A DNA stretch of 64,000 bases from Salinarimonas sp052380005 (GCA_052380005.1 JBQTCJ010000001.1), one strand, 5' to 3'. Shown: positions 43,743 to 52,291, counted from the first letter of the stretch. The notes: generated by a model not told the origin, from the letters alone. Numbers and translations are program-made.

Positions 43743-44308
43743 GAGGCCGCTCCCGCCTTCACCTCGGCGATGTCGTTCCACACGTCCTGGCGGACGATCT
43801 TCCCGCCCGCGAGCGCGAAGCGGTCGATGAAGCGGATGCCGGAAAATGCGGTGCCGTCGGGCCACTCGCCGGAAAGCGTGCCGAAGCAGTAGACCAGCGT
43901 CTCGCTCTCCGCGGGCGCCGTGTCGAAGCGCTCGTAGGTCTTGCGCACGAAGCGGTAGCGCGGGCGGGCCCAGGCGACGAGCTCGTCGAGCGTGCGCATG
44001 CGCACGTTACCTGGGAAGGTCATCTCGAAACCCTCGGCGAGGCGGGCGCGGGCGGCGTCGAGGTCGCGCGCTTCCATCTCGGACAGGAAGGAACGCACGG
44101 TCTCGGCGGCGTCGGGCAGAACCGGGCCGGGCCGCCGGCGGGTGCGTCCGCGCATGTAGCCGTCGCGCGCCAGATCCTGCACGATGATGGTGACCACCTC
44201 GGGCGGCGCGTCGATCACGCTGCGCACGGCGTCCGTGAGCACCCGGCCGAGCCGGCCTTTCGCGCTCTCGTCGTAGCCTTCGAGGAGCTGCACGGTGACG
44301 ATGGGCAT
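43739..44308 (-). CDS. Tautomerase-like domain fused to a SnoaL/NTF2-like domain
   Basis: This is a 189-aa two-domain protein. Residues 1-60 (MPIVTVQLLEGYDESAKGRL) match the 4-oxalocrotonate tautomerase family, with Pro2 available as the catalytic N-terminal base after Met removal. Residues about 68-185 are an NTF2/SnoaL-like cone (DAAETVRSFLSEMEARDLDA, then FAGGKIVRQDVWNDI-type ending). It is first in the hyu operon, and its GGGAG ribosome binding site lies just inside a long palindrome. The fusion is not one I know. Confidence 0.8.
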   Translation of the reverse strand: MPIVTVQLLEGYDESAKGRLGRVLTDAVRSVIDAPPEVVTIIVQDLARDGYMRGRTRRRPGPVLPDAAETVRSFLSEMEARDLDAARARLAEGFEMTFPGNVRMRTLDELVAWARPRYRFVRKTYERFDTAPAESETLVYCFGTLSGEWPDGTAFSGIRFIDRFALAGGKIVRQDVWNDIAEVKAGAAS

Positions 44309-44322
44309 GACGACTCCCGCCT

Positions 44323-44352
44323 GCGATCTGTCTCATCAGTAATACAGATCGC
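44323..44352. promoter_or_regulatory. Palindrome in the divergent hyu/GntR control region
   Basis: GCGATCTGT (44323-44331) and ACAGATCGC (44344-44352) are perfect 9-bp inverted arms around a 12-nt spacer, 14 nt upstream of the tautomerase-fusion start. Nearby, AGACATTTTCTTGC (44366) and AGACAATTCGCTTGC (44389) form an imperfect direct repeat. Together they are candidate operators for the adjacent GntR protein. Confidence 0.55.
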
Positions 44353-44456
44353 GCGGCACGCGAAAAGACATTTTCTTGCGTTTCGTCCAGACAATTCGCT
44401 TGCATCCGGTCATCGGGCGGCTACGATCCCCGGGTTTCGTATCGTGAGGGCACGGG

Positions 44457-45260
44457 GTGAGCGACGCGTCTCGCAAACGGCCGGAGGGGGGAAAGGCGCA
44501 GCGCGTCTACCTGCTCCTGCGCGACGAGATCCTCCGCGGCGACCTCGCCGTCGGATCGCTCCTGCCCGGCGAGCACCGTCTCGCCGAGCTCCACGACGTC
44601 TCCCGCGTCACCATTCGCCGCGCGCTCGACGCGCTCGAGTCCGACGGGCTCGTCGCCCGCCGCGCCGGCTCGGGCACCGTGGTCCGCCGTGCGGACGGGC
44701 CCTCGCAGGCCATCTCCGCCGACCTCGCGACGCTGATGCCGCAGCTCGTCTCGATGGGCCTCTCCACCACCGCGCGGCTCGTCGATTACGGCTACGGCTC
44801 GGCCACGCCCGCGGTGGCGGAAGCGCTGCGGCTCGCGCCGGACGCGCGGGTGCAGCGTGCGGTGCGCGTGCGCCTGCTCGAGGGCGCGCCCTTCTCGCAC
44901 CTGACGACCCACGTGCCGGAGGCGATCGCCCGGTCCTATTCCGAGGCCGACCTCGCGACGACGCCCCTCCTGCGGCTTCTCGAGCGCTCCGGCGTCGCCA
45001 TCGAGCGCGCGACGCAGGCGATCTCGGCCACGCTCGCCACGCCGGAGATCGCGGACGCGCTCGACGTCGCCGTCGGGGCCGCGTTGGTGACGCTGGTGCG
45101 CGTCGTCTACGACCGCGACGGACATGGCGTCGAGCACCTCACCGCGCTCTATCGGCCCGACCGGTTCCGCCTGGAGATGACGCTCGAGCGCATCGAGCGC
45201 GACGGTGCGCGCCTCTGGGCGCCGACGACCGGTCCGCGCGTCGCGGAGGCGGCGCAATGA
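44457..45260 (+). CDS. GntR/HutC-family regulator with UTRA domain
   Basis: This is a 267-aa regulator. The N-terminal winged helix-turn-helix reads GSLLPGEHRLAELHDVSRVT, then RRALDALESDGLVARRAGSG. Residues about 90-255 are a UTRA effector-binding domain ending HLTALYRPDRFRLEMTL. The GTG start follows GAGGG with 6-nt spacing. It overlaps the LeuC-like gene by ATGA, and faces the hyu operon, so it probably regulates both arms in response to a pathway metabolite. Confidence 0.92.
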   Translation: MSDASRKRPEGGKAQRVYLLLRDEILRGDLAVGSLLPGEHRLAELHDVSRVTIRRALDALESDGLVARRAGSGTVVRRADGPSQAISADLATLMPQLVSMGLSTTARLVDYGYGSATPAVAEALRLAPDARVQRAVRVRLLEGAPFSHLTTHVPEAIARSYSEADLATTPLLRLLERSGVAIERATQAISATLATPEIADALDVAVGAALVTLVRVVYDRDGHGVEHLTALYRPDRFRLEMTLERIERDGARLWAPTTGPRVAEAAQ

Positions 45261-46672
45261 ACGCCCCGCGCACCCTCCTCGACAAGGTCTGGGCCGCGCA
45301 TGAGATCGCCGTACGCGACGACGGAACGTCGCTTCTGTTCGTCGACCGCCACTTCGTCCACGAGGGCTCGCACCACGCCTTCCGCAAGATCGCCGAGCGC
45401 GGCATGCCGGTCTCGCAGCCCGGCCTGACGTTCGGCGTCGCGGACCATTACGTCCCGACCCGCGGGCGCGGCGCGCCGATCGCGGATGCGAGCATCGCGC
45501 GCATGGTCCGCACGCTCGACGAGAACGCGGCAAAGCACGGCTTCCGGCTCTACGGCCTCGACGATCCGCGCCAGGGCATCGTCCACGTGGTCGGCCCGGA
45601 ACAGGGCCTGACGCTCCCCGGAACGCTCATCGTCTGCGGCGACAGCCACACCTCGACCCACGGCGCGCTCGGCGCGATGGCCTTCGGCATCGGCGCGACG
45701 GAAGTCGCGCACGTGCTCGCGACGCAGACGATCTGGCAGACGAAGCCCAAGCGCATGCGCATCGCCGTCGAGGGCCGGCTCGGCCCCGGTGTCGGCGCGA
45801 AGGACGTCGCGCTCGCCTGGATCGCGAAACTCGGCGCCGACGGCGCGCGCGGGTACGCCATCGAATATGCGGGCGCGGTGGTGCGCGCCCTCTCCGTCGA
45901 GGGCCGGCTGACGCTGTGCAATCTCTCGATCGAAGGCGGCGGTCGCTTTGGCATGGTCGCGCCGGACGAAACCACGATCGCCTGGCTCCGCGAGCGGCCG
46001 GAGGCGCCGACGGGCGAAGCGTTCGAGGAGGCGGCTGGGCACTGGCTCTCGCTCGCGAGCGACGAGGACGCGGCGTTCGATCGCGAGGTCTCGCTCACCG
46101 CGGGCGAGATCGCGCCGATCGTGACCTGGGGCACGAGCCCCGAGGACGCGCTGCCCATCACGGAGCACGTTCCCGATCCCGCGCGCGCAGGCGATCCCTC
46201 GCGGGCCGAGCGCATCCGCGCCGCGCTCGACTACATGGAGCTCACCGCCGGCCGCCCGCTCGTGGGTACGCCGGTCGACCGGGTCTTCATCGGCTCGTGC
46301 ACCAATTCCCGCATCGAGGATCTGCGCGCCGCCGCCGCCGTCCTCGCCGGGCGCAGGGCGAAGGTGCCCGGCATGGTCTCGCCGGGCTCGAGCCTGGTGA
46401 AGGCGCAGGCCGAGCAGGAGGGGCTCGATCGCATCTTCCTCGACGCCGGGCTCGACTGGGTCGCATCCGGCTGCTCGATGTGTGTCGGCATGAACGGCGA
46501 CATCGTCGCGCCGGGCGAGCGCTGCGCCTCCACCACGAACCGGAATTTCCGCGGACGCCAGGGCCCCGGCGCGCGCACGCACCTGATGTCGCCGGCCATG
46601 GTCGCCGCCGCGGCCGTCGCCGGCGCGCTCATCGACGTGCGGCCGATGCTGGAGGGGAGGCCGGTGTCGTGA
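45257..46672 (+). CDS. Aconitase-family hydro-lyase large subunit (LeuC-like)
   Basis: This is a 471-aa homologue of 3-isopropylmalate dehydratase large subunit. The [4Fe-4S] ligands are in FIGSCTNSRIEDL and SGCSMCVGMN, and VCGDSHTSTHGALGAMAFGI is conserved. Its place in a catabolic cluster with a PEP-mutase-family lyase suggests a hydratase for a substituted maleate, such as dimethylmaleate hydratase, rather than leucine synthesis. That is inferred from context. Confidence 0.88.
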   Translation: MNAPRTLLDKVWAAHEIAVRDDGTSLLFVDRHFVHEGSHHAFRKIAERGMPVSQPGLTFGVADHYVPTRGRGAPIADASIARMVRTLDENAAKHGFRLYGLDDPRQGIVHVVGPEQGLTLPGTLIVCGDSHTSTHGALGAMAFGIGATEVAHVLATQTIWQTKPKRMRIAVEGRLGPGVGAKDVALAWIAKLGADGARGYAIEYAGAVVRALSVEGRLTLCNLSIEGGGRFGMVAPDETTIAWLRERPEAPTGEAFEEAAGHWLSLASDEDAAFDREVSLTAGEIAPIVTWGTSPEDALPITEHVPDPARAGDPSRAERIRAALDYMELTAGRPLVGTPVDRVFIGSCTNSRIEDLRAAAAVLAGRRAKVPGMVSPGSSLVKAQAEQEGLDRIFLDAGLDWVASGCSMCVGMNGDIVAPGERCASTTNRNFRGRQGPGARTHLMSPAMVAAAAVAGALIDVRPMLEGRPVS

Positions 46673-47268
46673 CGCCCTTCACACGCCACGAAGGCACGGC
46701 CGTCGGCCTGCCGCTCGAGAACGTCGACACCGACCAGATCATCCCCGCGCGCTTCATGTCGACGCCGCGCTCCGAGGGCTACGGCCGCTTTCTGCTGCAC
46801 GATCTGCGCCACGACGAGGCCGACGCGCCACGCCCCGACTTTCCGCTGAACCGGCCCGAAGCCGTCGGCGCGAGCGTGCTCGTCGCGCGGCGCAATTTCG
46901 GCGGCGGCTCCTCCCGCGAGGCCGCGGTCTACGCGCTCGTCGATGCCGGCATCCGCGCCGTCCTGGCGCCGAGCTTCGGCGACATCTTCTCCGGCAACGC
47001 CGTCGCCAACGGCCTCCTGCCCGCTCGCCTCGAGCCCGACGCCATCGAAGCGCTCCTCGGCATGACCCCGTGCCCCGTCGTCGTCGATCTCGACACGACG
47101 ACGGTGGAAGCCGGAGGGCGGCGCTTCGGCTTCGAGATCGACCCGGTCTTCCGGGTGAAGCTGTTGAACGGCTGGGACGACATCGACCTCACCGCCTCCT
47201 GGGGCGAGCGCATCGCGGCTTTCACCGCCGAGCGTCGCGCGCAGGCGCCCTGGCTGTGGCGCGCATGA
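46669..47268 (+). CDS. Aconitase-family hydro-lyase small subunit (LeuD-like)
   Basis: This 199-aa swivelling-domain subunit starts from a GTG in a GTGA overlap with the large subunit. LENVDTDQIIPARFM and APSFGDIFSGNAVANGLLP are LeuD hallmarks. The substrate-region motif GCGSSREHAPWAL of leucine-pathway LeuD is changed to GGGSSREAAVYAL, supporting a different substrate. Confidence 0.88.
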   Translation: MTPFTRHEGTAVGLPLENVDTDQIIPARFMSTPRSEGYGRFLLHDLRHDEADAPRPDFPLNRPEAVGASVLVARRNFGGGSSREAAVYALVDAGIRAVLAPSFGDIFSGNAVANGLLPARLEPDAIEALLGMTPCPVVVDLDTTTVEAGGRRFGFEIDPVFRVKLLNGWDDIDLTASWGERIAAFTAERRAQAPWLWRA

Positions 47269-47360
47269 GGCTCATACCATTCCCGGGCGGCGGGAGCCGC
47301 AAAGCTCGGGCACGACGGGGGCGCGCGACGCCCCGCAACGAAAGAAGAGGGGAACCCGCC

Positions 47361-48380
47361 ATGAAGTCCATTCTCGCCACCGTCTCCATCGCGGCCCTCG
47401 CCGCATCGACGCTCGCGGCACAGGCCGAGGACCGTCTCAGCGCCGTCCACGCCTTCCCGACGACGCTGATCTACACCCAGAGCTTCCTCGAATTCGTGGA
47501 GAAGGTGAACGAGCGCGGCGAAGGCGTCATCCAGATCGACGTCCGCGGAGGCCCCGAGGCGATCGGCATGTTCCAGCAGGCTGACGCCGTGCGCGACGGC
47601 ATCGTCGACATGGCCTACGCGCCGGGCTCGTTCTACGGCGGCGCGCTGCCGGAGAAGGACGCGCTCGTCGCCTCCAACATCACCGCGATCGAAGCGCGCG
47701 AGAACGGCGGCATCGACCTCATCAACGAGATCCACCAGGAGAAGATGGGCGTCTACTATCTCGGCTGGTTCGACTCGGGCGTGAGCTATAATCTCTGGAT
47801 GGTCGACGAGCCGAAGTTCACCGCCGACGGCAAGCTCGACCTGACCGACGTGCGCCTGCGCGGCAATGCAGTCTACAACGCCTTCTTCACCAACTACCTC
47901 GGCGCCCAGGTCATCGACCTGCCGACGACGGAAGTCTATTCGGCCCTCGAGCGCGGCGTCGTCAACGCCTCGGGCTGGACGCAGATCGGCCTCGTCGACC
48001 TGAAGTGGGACGAGTTCGTGAAGTATCGCGTCGCGCCCTCGTTCTTCTCGACCGACCTCGGCGTGATCGTGAACCTCGAATCCTGGAACGCGCTTTCGGA
48101 CGAGGCGAAGCAGATCCTCCAGGACGTCGCGATCGAGCACGAGCGCTCCTCCGTCGAGGCGCTGCGCCAGCGCCGCGACGAGGAGTTCGCGACCCTCGCC
48201 GAGCGCGGCATGACGGAAGTCTCGCTCGAAGGCGAGGCCGCGGCCGAGTACCTGAAGGCGGCGCGCGAGGAGACCTGGGGCCGCATGCGCACCCAGATGG
48301 AAGGCCATCCGATGGGCCTCCAGCACTACGACACGCTGATCGGCCTGTTCTACGATCTCGAGAAGGCCGCCGCGCAGTGA
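47361..48380 (+). CDS. TRAP transporter solute-binding protein, DctP type
   Basis: This is a 339-aa periplasmic receptor. The signal peptide covers about residues 1-22 (ATVSIAALAASTLAAQA). The DctP fold is seen in QADAVRDGIVDMAYAPGSFY and VNASGWTQIGL. It precedes the two membrane subunits, separated by a hairpin that may favour higher receptor expression. The expected ligand is a carboxylate handled by the adjacent hydro-lyase and lyase. Confidence 0.92.
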   Translation: MKSILATVSIAALAASTLAAQAEDRLSAVHAFPTTLIYTQSFLEFVEKVNERGEGVIQIDVRGGPEAIGMFQQADAVRDGIVDMAYAPGSFYGGALPEKDALVASNITAIEARENGGIDLINEIHQEKMGVYYLGWFDSGVSYNLWMVDEPKFTADGKLDLTDVRLRGNAVYNAFFTNYLGAQVIDLPTTEVYSALERGVVNASGWTQIGLVDLKWDEFVKYRVAPSFFSTDLGVIVNLESWNALSDEAKQILQDVAIEHERSSVEALRQRRDEEFATLAERGMTEVSLEGEAAAEYLKAAREETWGRMRTQMEGHPMGLQHYDTLIGLFYDLEKAAAQ

Positions 48381-48388
48381 TGCGCCGT

Positions 48389-48417
48389 GCCCCCGCGCCG
48401 TGAATCCGCGCGGGGGC
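48389..48417 (+). terminator. Hairpin between dctP- and dctQ-type genes
   Basis: GCCCCCGCGC (48389-48398) pairs perfectly with GCGCGGGGGC (48408-48417) around a 9-nt loop, 8 nt after the receptor stop. There is no T-tract. It may be a partial terminator or 3' end stabiliser. Confidence 0.5.
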
Positions 48418-48449
48418 GCCCGCTCCCCATCCCCGCTCGAGGGACCTCG

Positions 48450-48956
48450 ATGCGCCTCCTCATCCGCCTCTACGACGGCGTCGTCGACCTTATGGCGCTC
48501 GTCGCCGCGATCATGCTCGTCTGGCTGATGGTGGCGATCGTCGTCTCCGTCGGCATGCGCAATGCCGGCATGCAGCCCTTCGCCTGGCTCTTCACCTCGA
48601 CCGAGTACGCGCTCCTCTACATGACCATGCTCGGCGCCCCCTGGCTGGTGCGCCGGCGCGGCCACGTCCACATCGAGCTTCTCACCGCCGCACTTCCCGA
48701 GGGCGTGCGCCGGATCGTCAGCCGCGGCATCGCCGCCGCCTGCGTCGCCATCTGCGCCTACCTGGCGCTGAAGGGGTTCGAGCTCGTCCAGACCAACCTC
48801 GCGCGCAACGATTTCGACGTGCGCGCCTATTTCTTCCCCCGCTGGCTCCTGACGATCGCCTTCCCCGTCGGCTTCGGGCTGATGGCGATCGAGTTCTCGC
48901 GCTTCGTCTTCGGTCGCGAGCTGATGCACTCGGGCGAGGCGGGGATCCACGAATGA
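48450..48956 (+). CDS. TRAP transporter small permease, DctQ type
   Basis: This is a 168-aa membrane protein with four predicted helices. WLFTSTEYALLYMTMLGAPW and RRRGHVHIELL are typical DctQ segments. The start at 48450 (MRLLIRLYDG) was chosen because upstream residues are not hydrophobic. Its stop overlaps the large permease start by ATGA. Confidence 0.9.
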   Translation: MRLLIRLYDGVVDLMALVAAIMLVWLMVAIVVSVGMRNAGMQPFAWLFTSTEYALLYMTMLGAPWLVRRRGHVHIELLTAALPEGVRRIVSRGIAAACVAICAYLALKGFELVQTNLARNDFDVRAYFFPRWLLTIAFPVGFGLMAIEFSRFVFGRELMHSGEAGIHE

Positions 48957-50263
48957 GCGAGTGGTACGAGGCGCTGGCGCTTCTGCTCGGCACCATCATG
49001 GTGCTGATGGCGCTCGGCATGCCGGTCGCGATCGCCTTCCTGGCGGCGAACATCCTCGGCGCCTTCGTCTTCATGGGCGGCGAGCGCGGCGTGACGCAGC
49101 TCCTCAACAACGGGCTCGGCGCGCTGACGAGCTACGCGCTGGTGCCGATCCCGCTGTTTCTCCTGATGGGCGAGATCTTCTTCCATACCGGGCTCGGTGC
49201 GCGGATGTTCAACGCCATCGATCGCCTGCTGGGCCGCCTGCCGGGGAGGCTGTCCTACGTGACCGTGCTCGGCGGGACGGGTTTCGCGACATTGTCGGGC
49301 TCCTCGATGGGATCGACGGCGCTCCTCGGCTCGCTGATGGTCCCGGAGATGAACAAGCGGGGCTACAAGAAGCACATGTCGCTCGGGCCGATCCTCGGCA
49401 CCGGAGGCCTCGCGATCATCATCCCGCCCTCGGCGCTCGCCGTTCTGCTGGCGACGCTCGCCAAGGTCGACATCACGGCGCTCCTCATCGCGGGAATCAT
49501 CCCCGGGCTGATCCTGGCGGCGTTCTATCTGGCGACGATCTGGCTGCAGACCCGCATCGACCCCACGGCCGCCCCCGCCTATTCGGTCGAGGAGATCCCG
49601 TTCTCGAAGAAGCTGGCGCTTCTGGTCCGCGACGTCGTGCCCATGGTCGGGCTCATGGCGGTCATCATCATGATGATGCTCGGCGGCATCGCCACGCCCT
49701 CCGAGGCCGCGGCGTTCGGCGCGCTCGGCGTGCTCGTCCTCGCCGCGATCTTCCGCACGCTGTCGATCCAGGCGATGATCAAGTCCGTCACCGGTGCGCT
49801 GAAGGTGACGCTGATGGCCTATCTGATCGTCTTCGGCTCCGCGACCTTCAGCCAGCTCCTCGCCTTCTCGGGCGCCTCCAGCGGGCTGATCCGCTGGGCG
49901 ACGGGTTTCGAGCTCGAGCCGATCGTCATGCTGCTCGTCATGTTCGGCGTGCTGCTCGTTCTGGGCATGTTCATGGAGCAGATCTCGATCATCCTGCTCA
50001 CCGTGCCGGTGTTCTTCCCGCTGGCCCAGGAGCTCGGTTTCGACCTCGTCTGGTTCGCGCTGATCGTGCTCCTGTCGCTCGAGATCAGCTTCACGACACC
50101 GCCTTTCGGGCTGCTGCTCTTCGTGATGAAGGGCGTCGCGCCGCCCGGGACCACGATGCGCGACATCTATCTCGCGGCGATCCCGTTCATCCTCTGCTCC
50201 CTCCTGGTCGTCGCGCTGCTGGTGATGTTTCCACCGCTCGCGCTGTGGCTTCCGGGCTCGTGA
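48953..50263 (+). CDS. TRAP transporter large permease, DctM type
   Basis: This is a 436-aa sodium-coupled permease with about 12 helices. Family blocks are LFLLMGEIFFHTGLGARMF, SGSSMGSTALLGSLM, GTGGLAIIIPPSALAVLLA and LEISFTTPPFGLLLFVMKG. With DctP and DctQ it makes a complete transporter, the last gene of the plus-strand arm of the divergon. Confidence 0.94.
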   Translation: MSEWYEALALLLGTIMVLMALGMPVAIAFLAANILGAFVFMGGERGVTQLLNNGLGALTSYALVPIPLFLLMGEIFFHTGLGARMFNAIDRLLGRLPGRLSYVTVLGGTGFATLSGSSMGSTALLGSLMVPEMNKRGYKKHMSLGPILGTGGLAIIIPPSALAVLLATLAKVDITALLIAGIIPGLILAAFYLATIWLQTRIDPTAAPAYSVEEIPFSKKLALLVRDVVPMVGLMAVIIMMMLGGIATPSEAAAFGALGVLVLAAIFRTLSIQAMIKSVTGALKVTLMAYLIVFGSATFSQLLAFSGASSGLIRWATGFELEPIVMLLVMFGVLLVLGMFMEQISIILLTVPVFFPLAQELGFDLVWFALIVLLSLEISFTTPPFGLLLFVMKGVAPPGTTMRDIYLAAIPFILCSLLVVALLVMFPPLALWLPGS

Positions 50264-50321
50264 GGCGTCGCCCGCGGCGCCCCGGAGATCGACGTCACGA
50301 GGATGCTCGCGCGCAGGGTCG

Positions 50322-51218
50322 TCAGTCGGCGCGTGCATCGAGCGTCGGCGCGGCGCGATCGACCTCCGGCGCCGGCGATCGCTGCGCCTCGTCCGCGACG
50401 AGGGCGTCGGCGATCAGCTCGGCGAGGCAGGCGTAGCCGGCGTCGCTCATGTGGAAGCGATCGCCGGCGAGCATCGCCGCGAGCCGATCGTCGACGCGCT
50501 CCGCCCAGGCGCGCATGACGTCGTAGCGGCGCAGCACCGCGACACCGCGCGCGCCCGCCAGGTCCGAGACGAGAGCCACCGTGCGCTCGTAGGCCGCGCG
50601 GTCCGGGATGCCCGGGAAGTATTGCGGGTCGACGACGAGGAGCGGCACGCCGGCATCGCGCGCCGTCGCGACGCCACGGTCGAGCCGCCCGGCGAGCTCC
50701 GCCTCCGGCACGCCGCGCAGCGCATCGTTCGTCCCCACCTGCCAGATCACGAGGTCGAACCGATCCGCGGCGACGAGGCCGGCGAGCCGGTCGAGCGTCG
50801 CATCCGCGGTCTCTCCCGGAACGCCGGCGTTGACGACGGTGACATCGCCGTGCGGCGCATGCGCGCGCAGAAGCGCTTCGAGCCGCGCCGGGTAGGCGTG
50901 GAGCGGCGACTTCGCGCCCGTCCCGAAGGTCGAGGACGAGCCGATCGCGAGGACCCGCCACCCGCGGCCGGCGGCGTGCGCGTCGAGCCGCGGCAGCGTC
51001 TCCGCTCGGATGATGGCGGTGATCTCGGCGCAGGGCGCGGCGTGGGCCGGCATCGGCCCGAACGCCACGACGCCGGTCAGGATCGCGGCGGGCGCGAGGA
51101 GCGCGAGGAAACCGCGCGCGAGGAGACGGTGCGTGAGGAGACGGGCACGGGCGCCGACGCCAGATGGAGCCGTGCCGGCTCGGGCTGCGCCGCGGCGGTC
51201 GAGACTGGAGAGGACCAT
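50322..51218 (-). CDS. Exported SGNH/GDSL-family hydrolase
   Basis: This is a 298-aa protein with SGNH blocks: LAIGSSSTFGTGA (nucleophile Ser), NAGVPGETADATL, VGTND, and DRFHMSDAGY with the Asp-His pair. A hydrophobic signal-like region ends near MPAHAAPCAE. The only credible start is the ATG at 51216-51218, which makes the gene overlap the upstream OpgC-like gene by 142 bp. With that partner it may act on acylated periplasmic glucans. Confidence 0.78.
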   Translation of the reverse strand: MVLSSLDRRGAARAGTAPSGVGARARLLTHRLLARGFLALLAPAAILTGVVAFGPMPAHAAPCAEITAIIRAETLPRLDAHAAGRGWRVLAIGSSSTFGTGAKSPLHAYPARLEALLRAHAPHGDVTVVNAGVPGETADATLDRLAGLVAADRFDLVIWQVGTNDALRGVPEAELAGRLDRGVATARDAGVPLLVVDPQYFPGIPDRAAYERTVALVSDLAGARGVAVLRRYDVMRAWAERVDDRLAAMLAGDRFHMSDAGYACLAELIADALVADEAQRSPAPEVDRAAPTLDARAD

Positions 51219-52291
51219 TCGCGGACGCGTACCAGCAGGACGAGGAAGCCGATCGAGGCGAGCGTGTATAGCATCGCGATCACCTGCACGCCATCGAGAC
51301 GGCCTTCGGCCGCGATGATGGTCAGCGCCTGGCCGAGCGCCGCGAGCATCGAGCCGGCGACGAAGACCGGCAGCCCGTGGCGGCCGAGCCGCGTCAGCTC
51401 CGCACCGATCGGGCCGCGCCCGACGGCGTCGGCGACGCGCAGGGCGACGAGCAGATAGGCGAGCGCGGCGAAATGGACGATGCGGCCGATGCCGAGCTGG
51501 TTCTTGCCGAGATCGAGCCACGGCATCACGTCGCCCCGCAGCCCGGGGAGCGCGCCGAACGCGTCCGTCACGACGATCCAGGCGAGCGCGACGATTCCGG
51601 CGCAGGCGCCGACGACGACCGACGAGCGCTGCGGCGCGGCGCCACGCCAATGCAGGCCCGCGGCGATGCCGAGCGCGAACAGGAATTGCCAGGTCGACGG
51701 ATCGAAGAACCAGCCGCCGGCCCCCTCCGGCCACGACGGCGGCTCGATTGGCAAGGTCCGCCCGGCCAGGTAGACGGCGAGGGCCACGGCGAGCATCACC
51801 GCGGTGCCGAGGCGACGCGCGACCAGGAAATAGGCCGGCGCCACCAGCATGAGGACCACGTAGAGCGGCAGGACGTTGAAGTAGCCGATCTGGTAGGTCA
51901 GCGCGGCGAGCCCGACGAGCGCCTCCGGCGTCGCCTCGAAGGCGGGCGCGCGCCCGTGCGCGGAGAGCAGCTCCTCGTGCCCGGTGAGGACGTACAGCGC
52001 GGCGAACGACACCAGCGCGAAAGCCGTCAGCGCGAGATGCGTCCGATAGAGCGCGCCGGCGCGCGTCAGATTGCGCCGCGCGGCCGGGCCGATGCCGTCG
52101 CGCGCGATGCGCGGCCCGTAGATGATCGCGAGCGCCAGCCCGGAGATGAAGACGAAGGCCTCCGCCGCATCGGAGAAGCCGACATTGCGATGGGTGAGGT
52201 GCTCGAGGCCGTTGCCCGGGATGTGGTTGACGGTGATCGTGACCAGCACGAGCCCACGCCAGAAATCGATGGTGTCGCTTCGCCGAGACAT
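51077..52291 (-). CDS. OpgC-domain membrane acyltransferase
   Basis: This 404-aa protein has about ten membrane helices. The OpgC signature is DTIDFWRGLVLVTITVNHIP near the N-terminus, followed by FSDAAEAFVFISGLALAIIY. OpgC proteins succinylate osmoregulated periplasmic glucans. The start at 52289-52291 follows GGGAGG. The last 20-30 residues (repeated VSSR) are unlike the family and lie where the frame of the next gene begins. Confidence 0.88.
   Translation of the reverse strand: MSRRSDTIDFWRGLVLVTITVNHIPGNGLEHLTHRNVGFSDAAEAFVFISGLALAIIYGPRIARDGIGPAARRNLTRAGALYRTHLALTAFALVSFAALYVLTGHEELLSAHGRAPAFEATPEALVGLAALTYQIGYFNVLPLYVVLMLVAPAYFLVARRLGTAVMLAVALAVYLAGRTLPIEPPSWPEGAGGWFFDPSTWQFLFALGIAAGLHWRGAAPQRSSVVVGACAGIVALAWIVVTDAFGALPGLRGDVMPWLDLGKNQLGIGRIVHFAALAYLLVALRVADAVGRGPIGAELTRLGRHGLPVFVAGSMLAALGQALTIIAAEGRLDGVQVIAMLYTLASIGFLVLLVRVREWSSPVSTAAAQPEPARLHLASAPVPVSSRTVSSRAVSSRSSRPPRS

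Noticed and set aside
45257..47268. leuCD of leucine biosynthesis
   Set aside because: The altered LeuD motif and catabolic, GntR-linked context argue against it, though it is not excluded.
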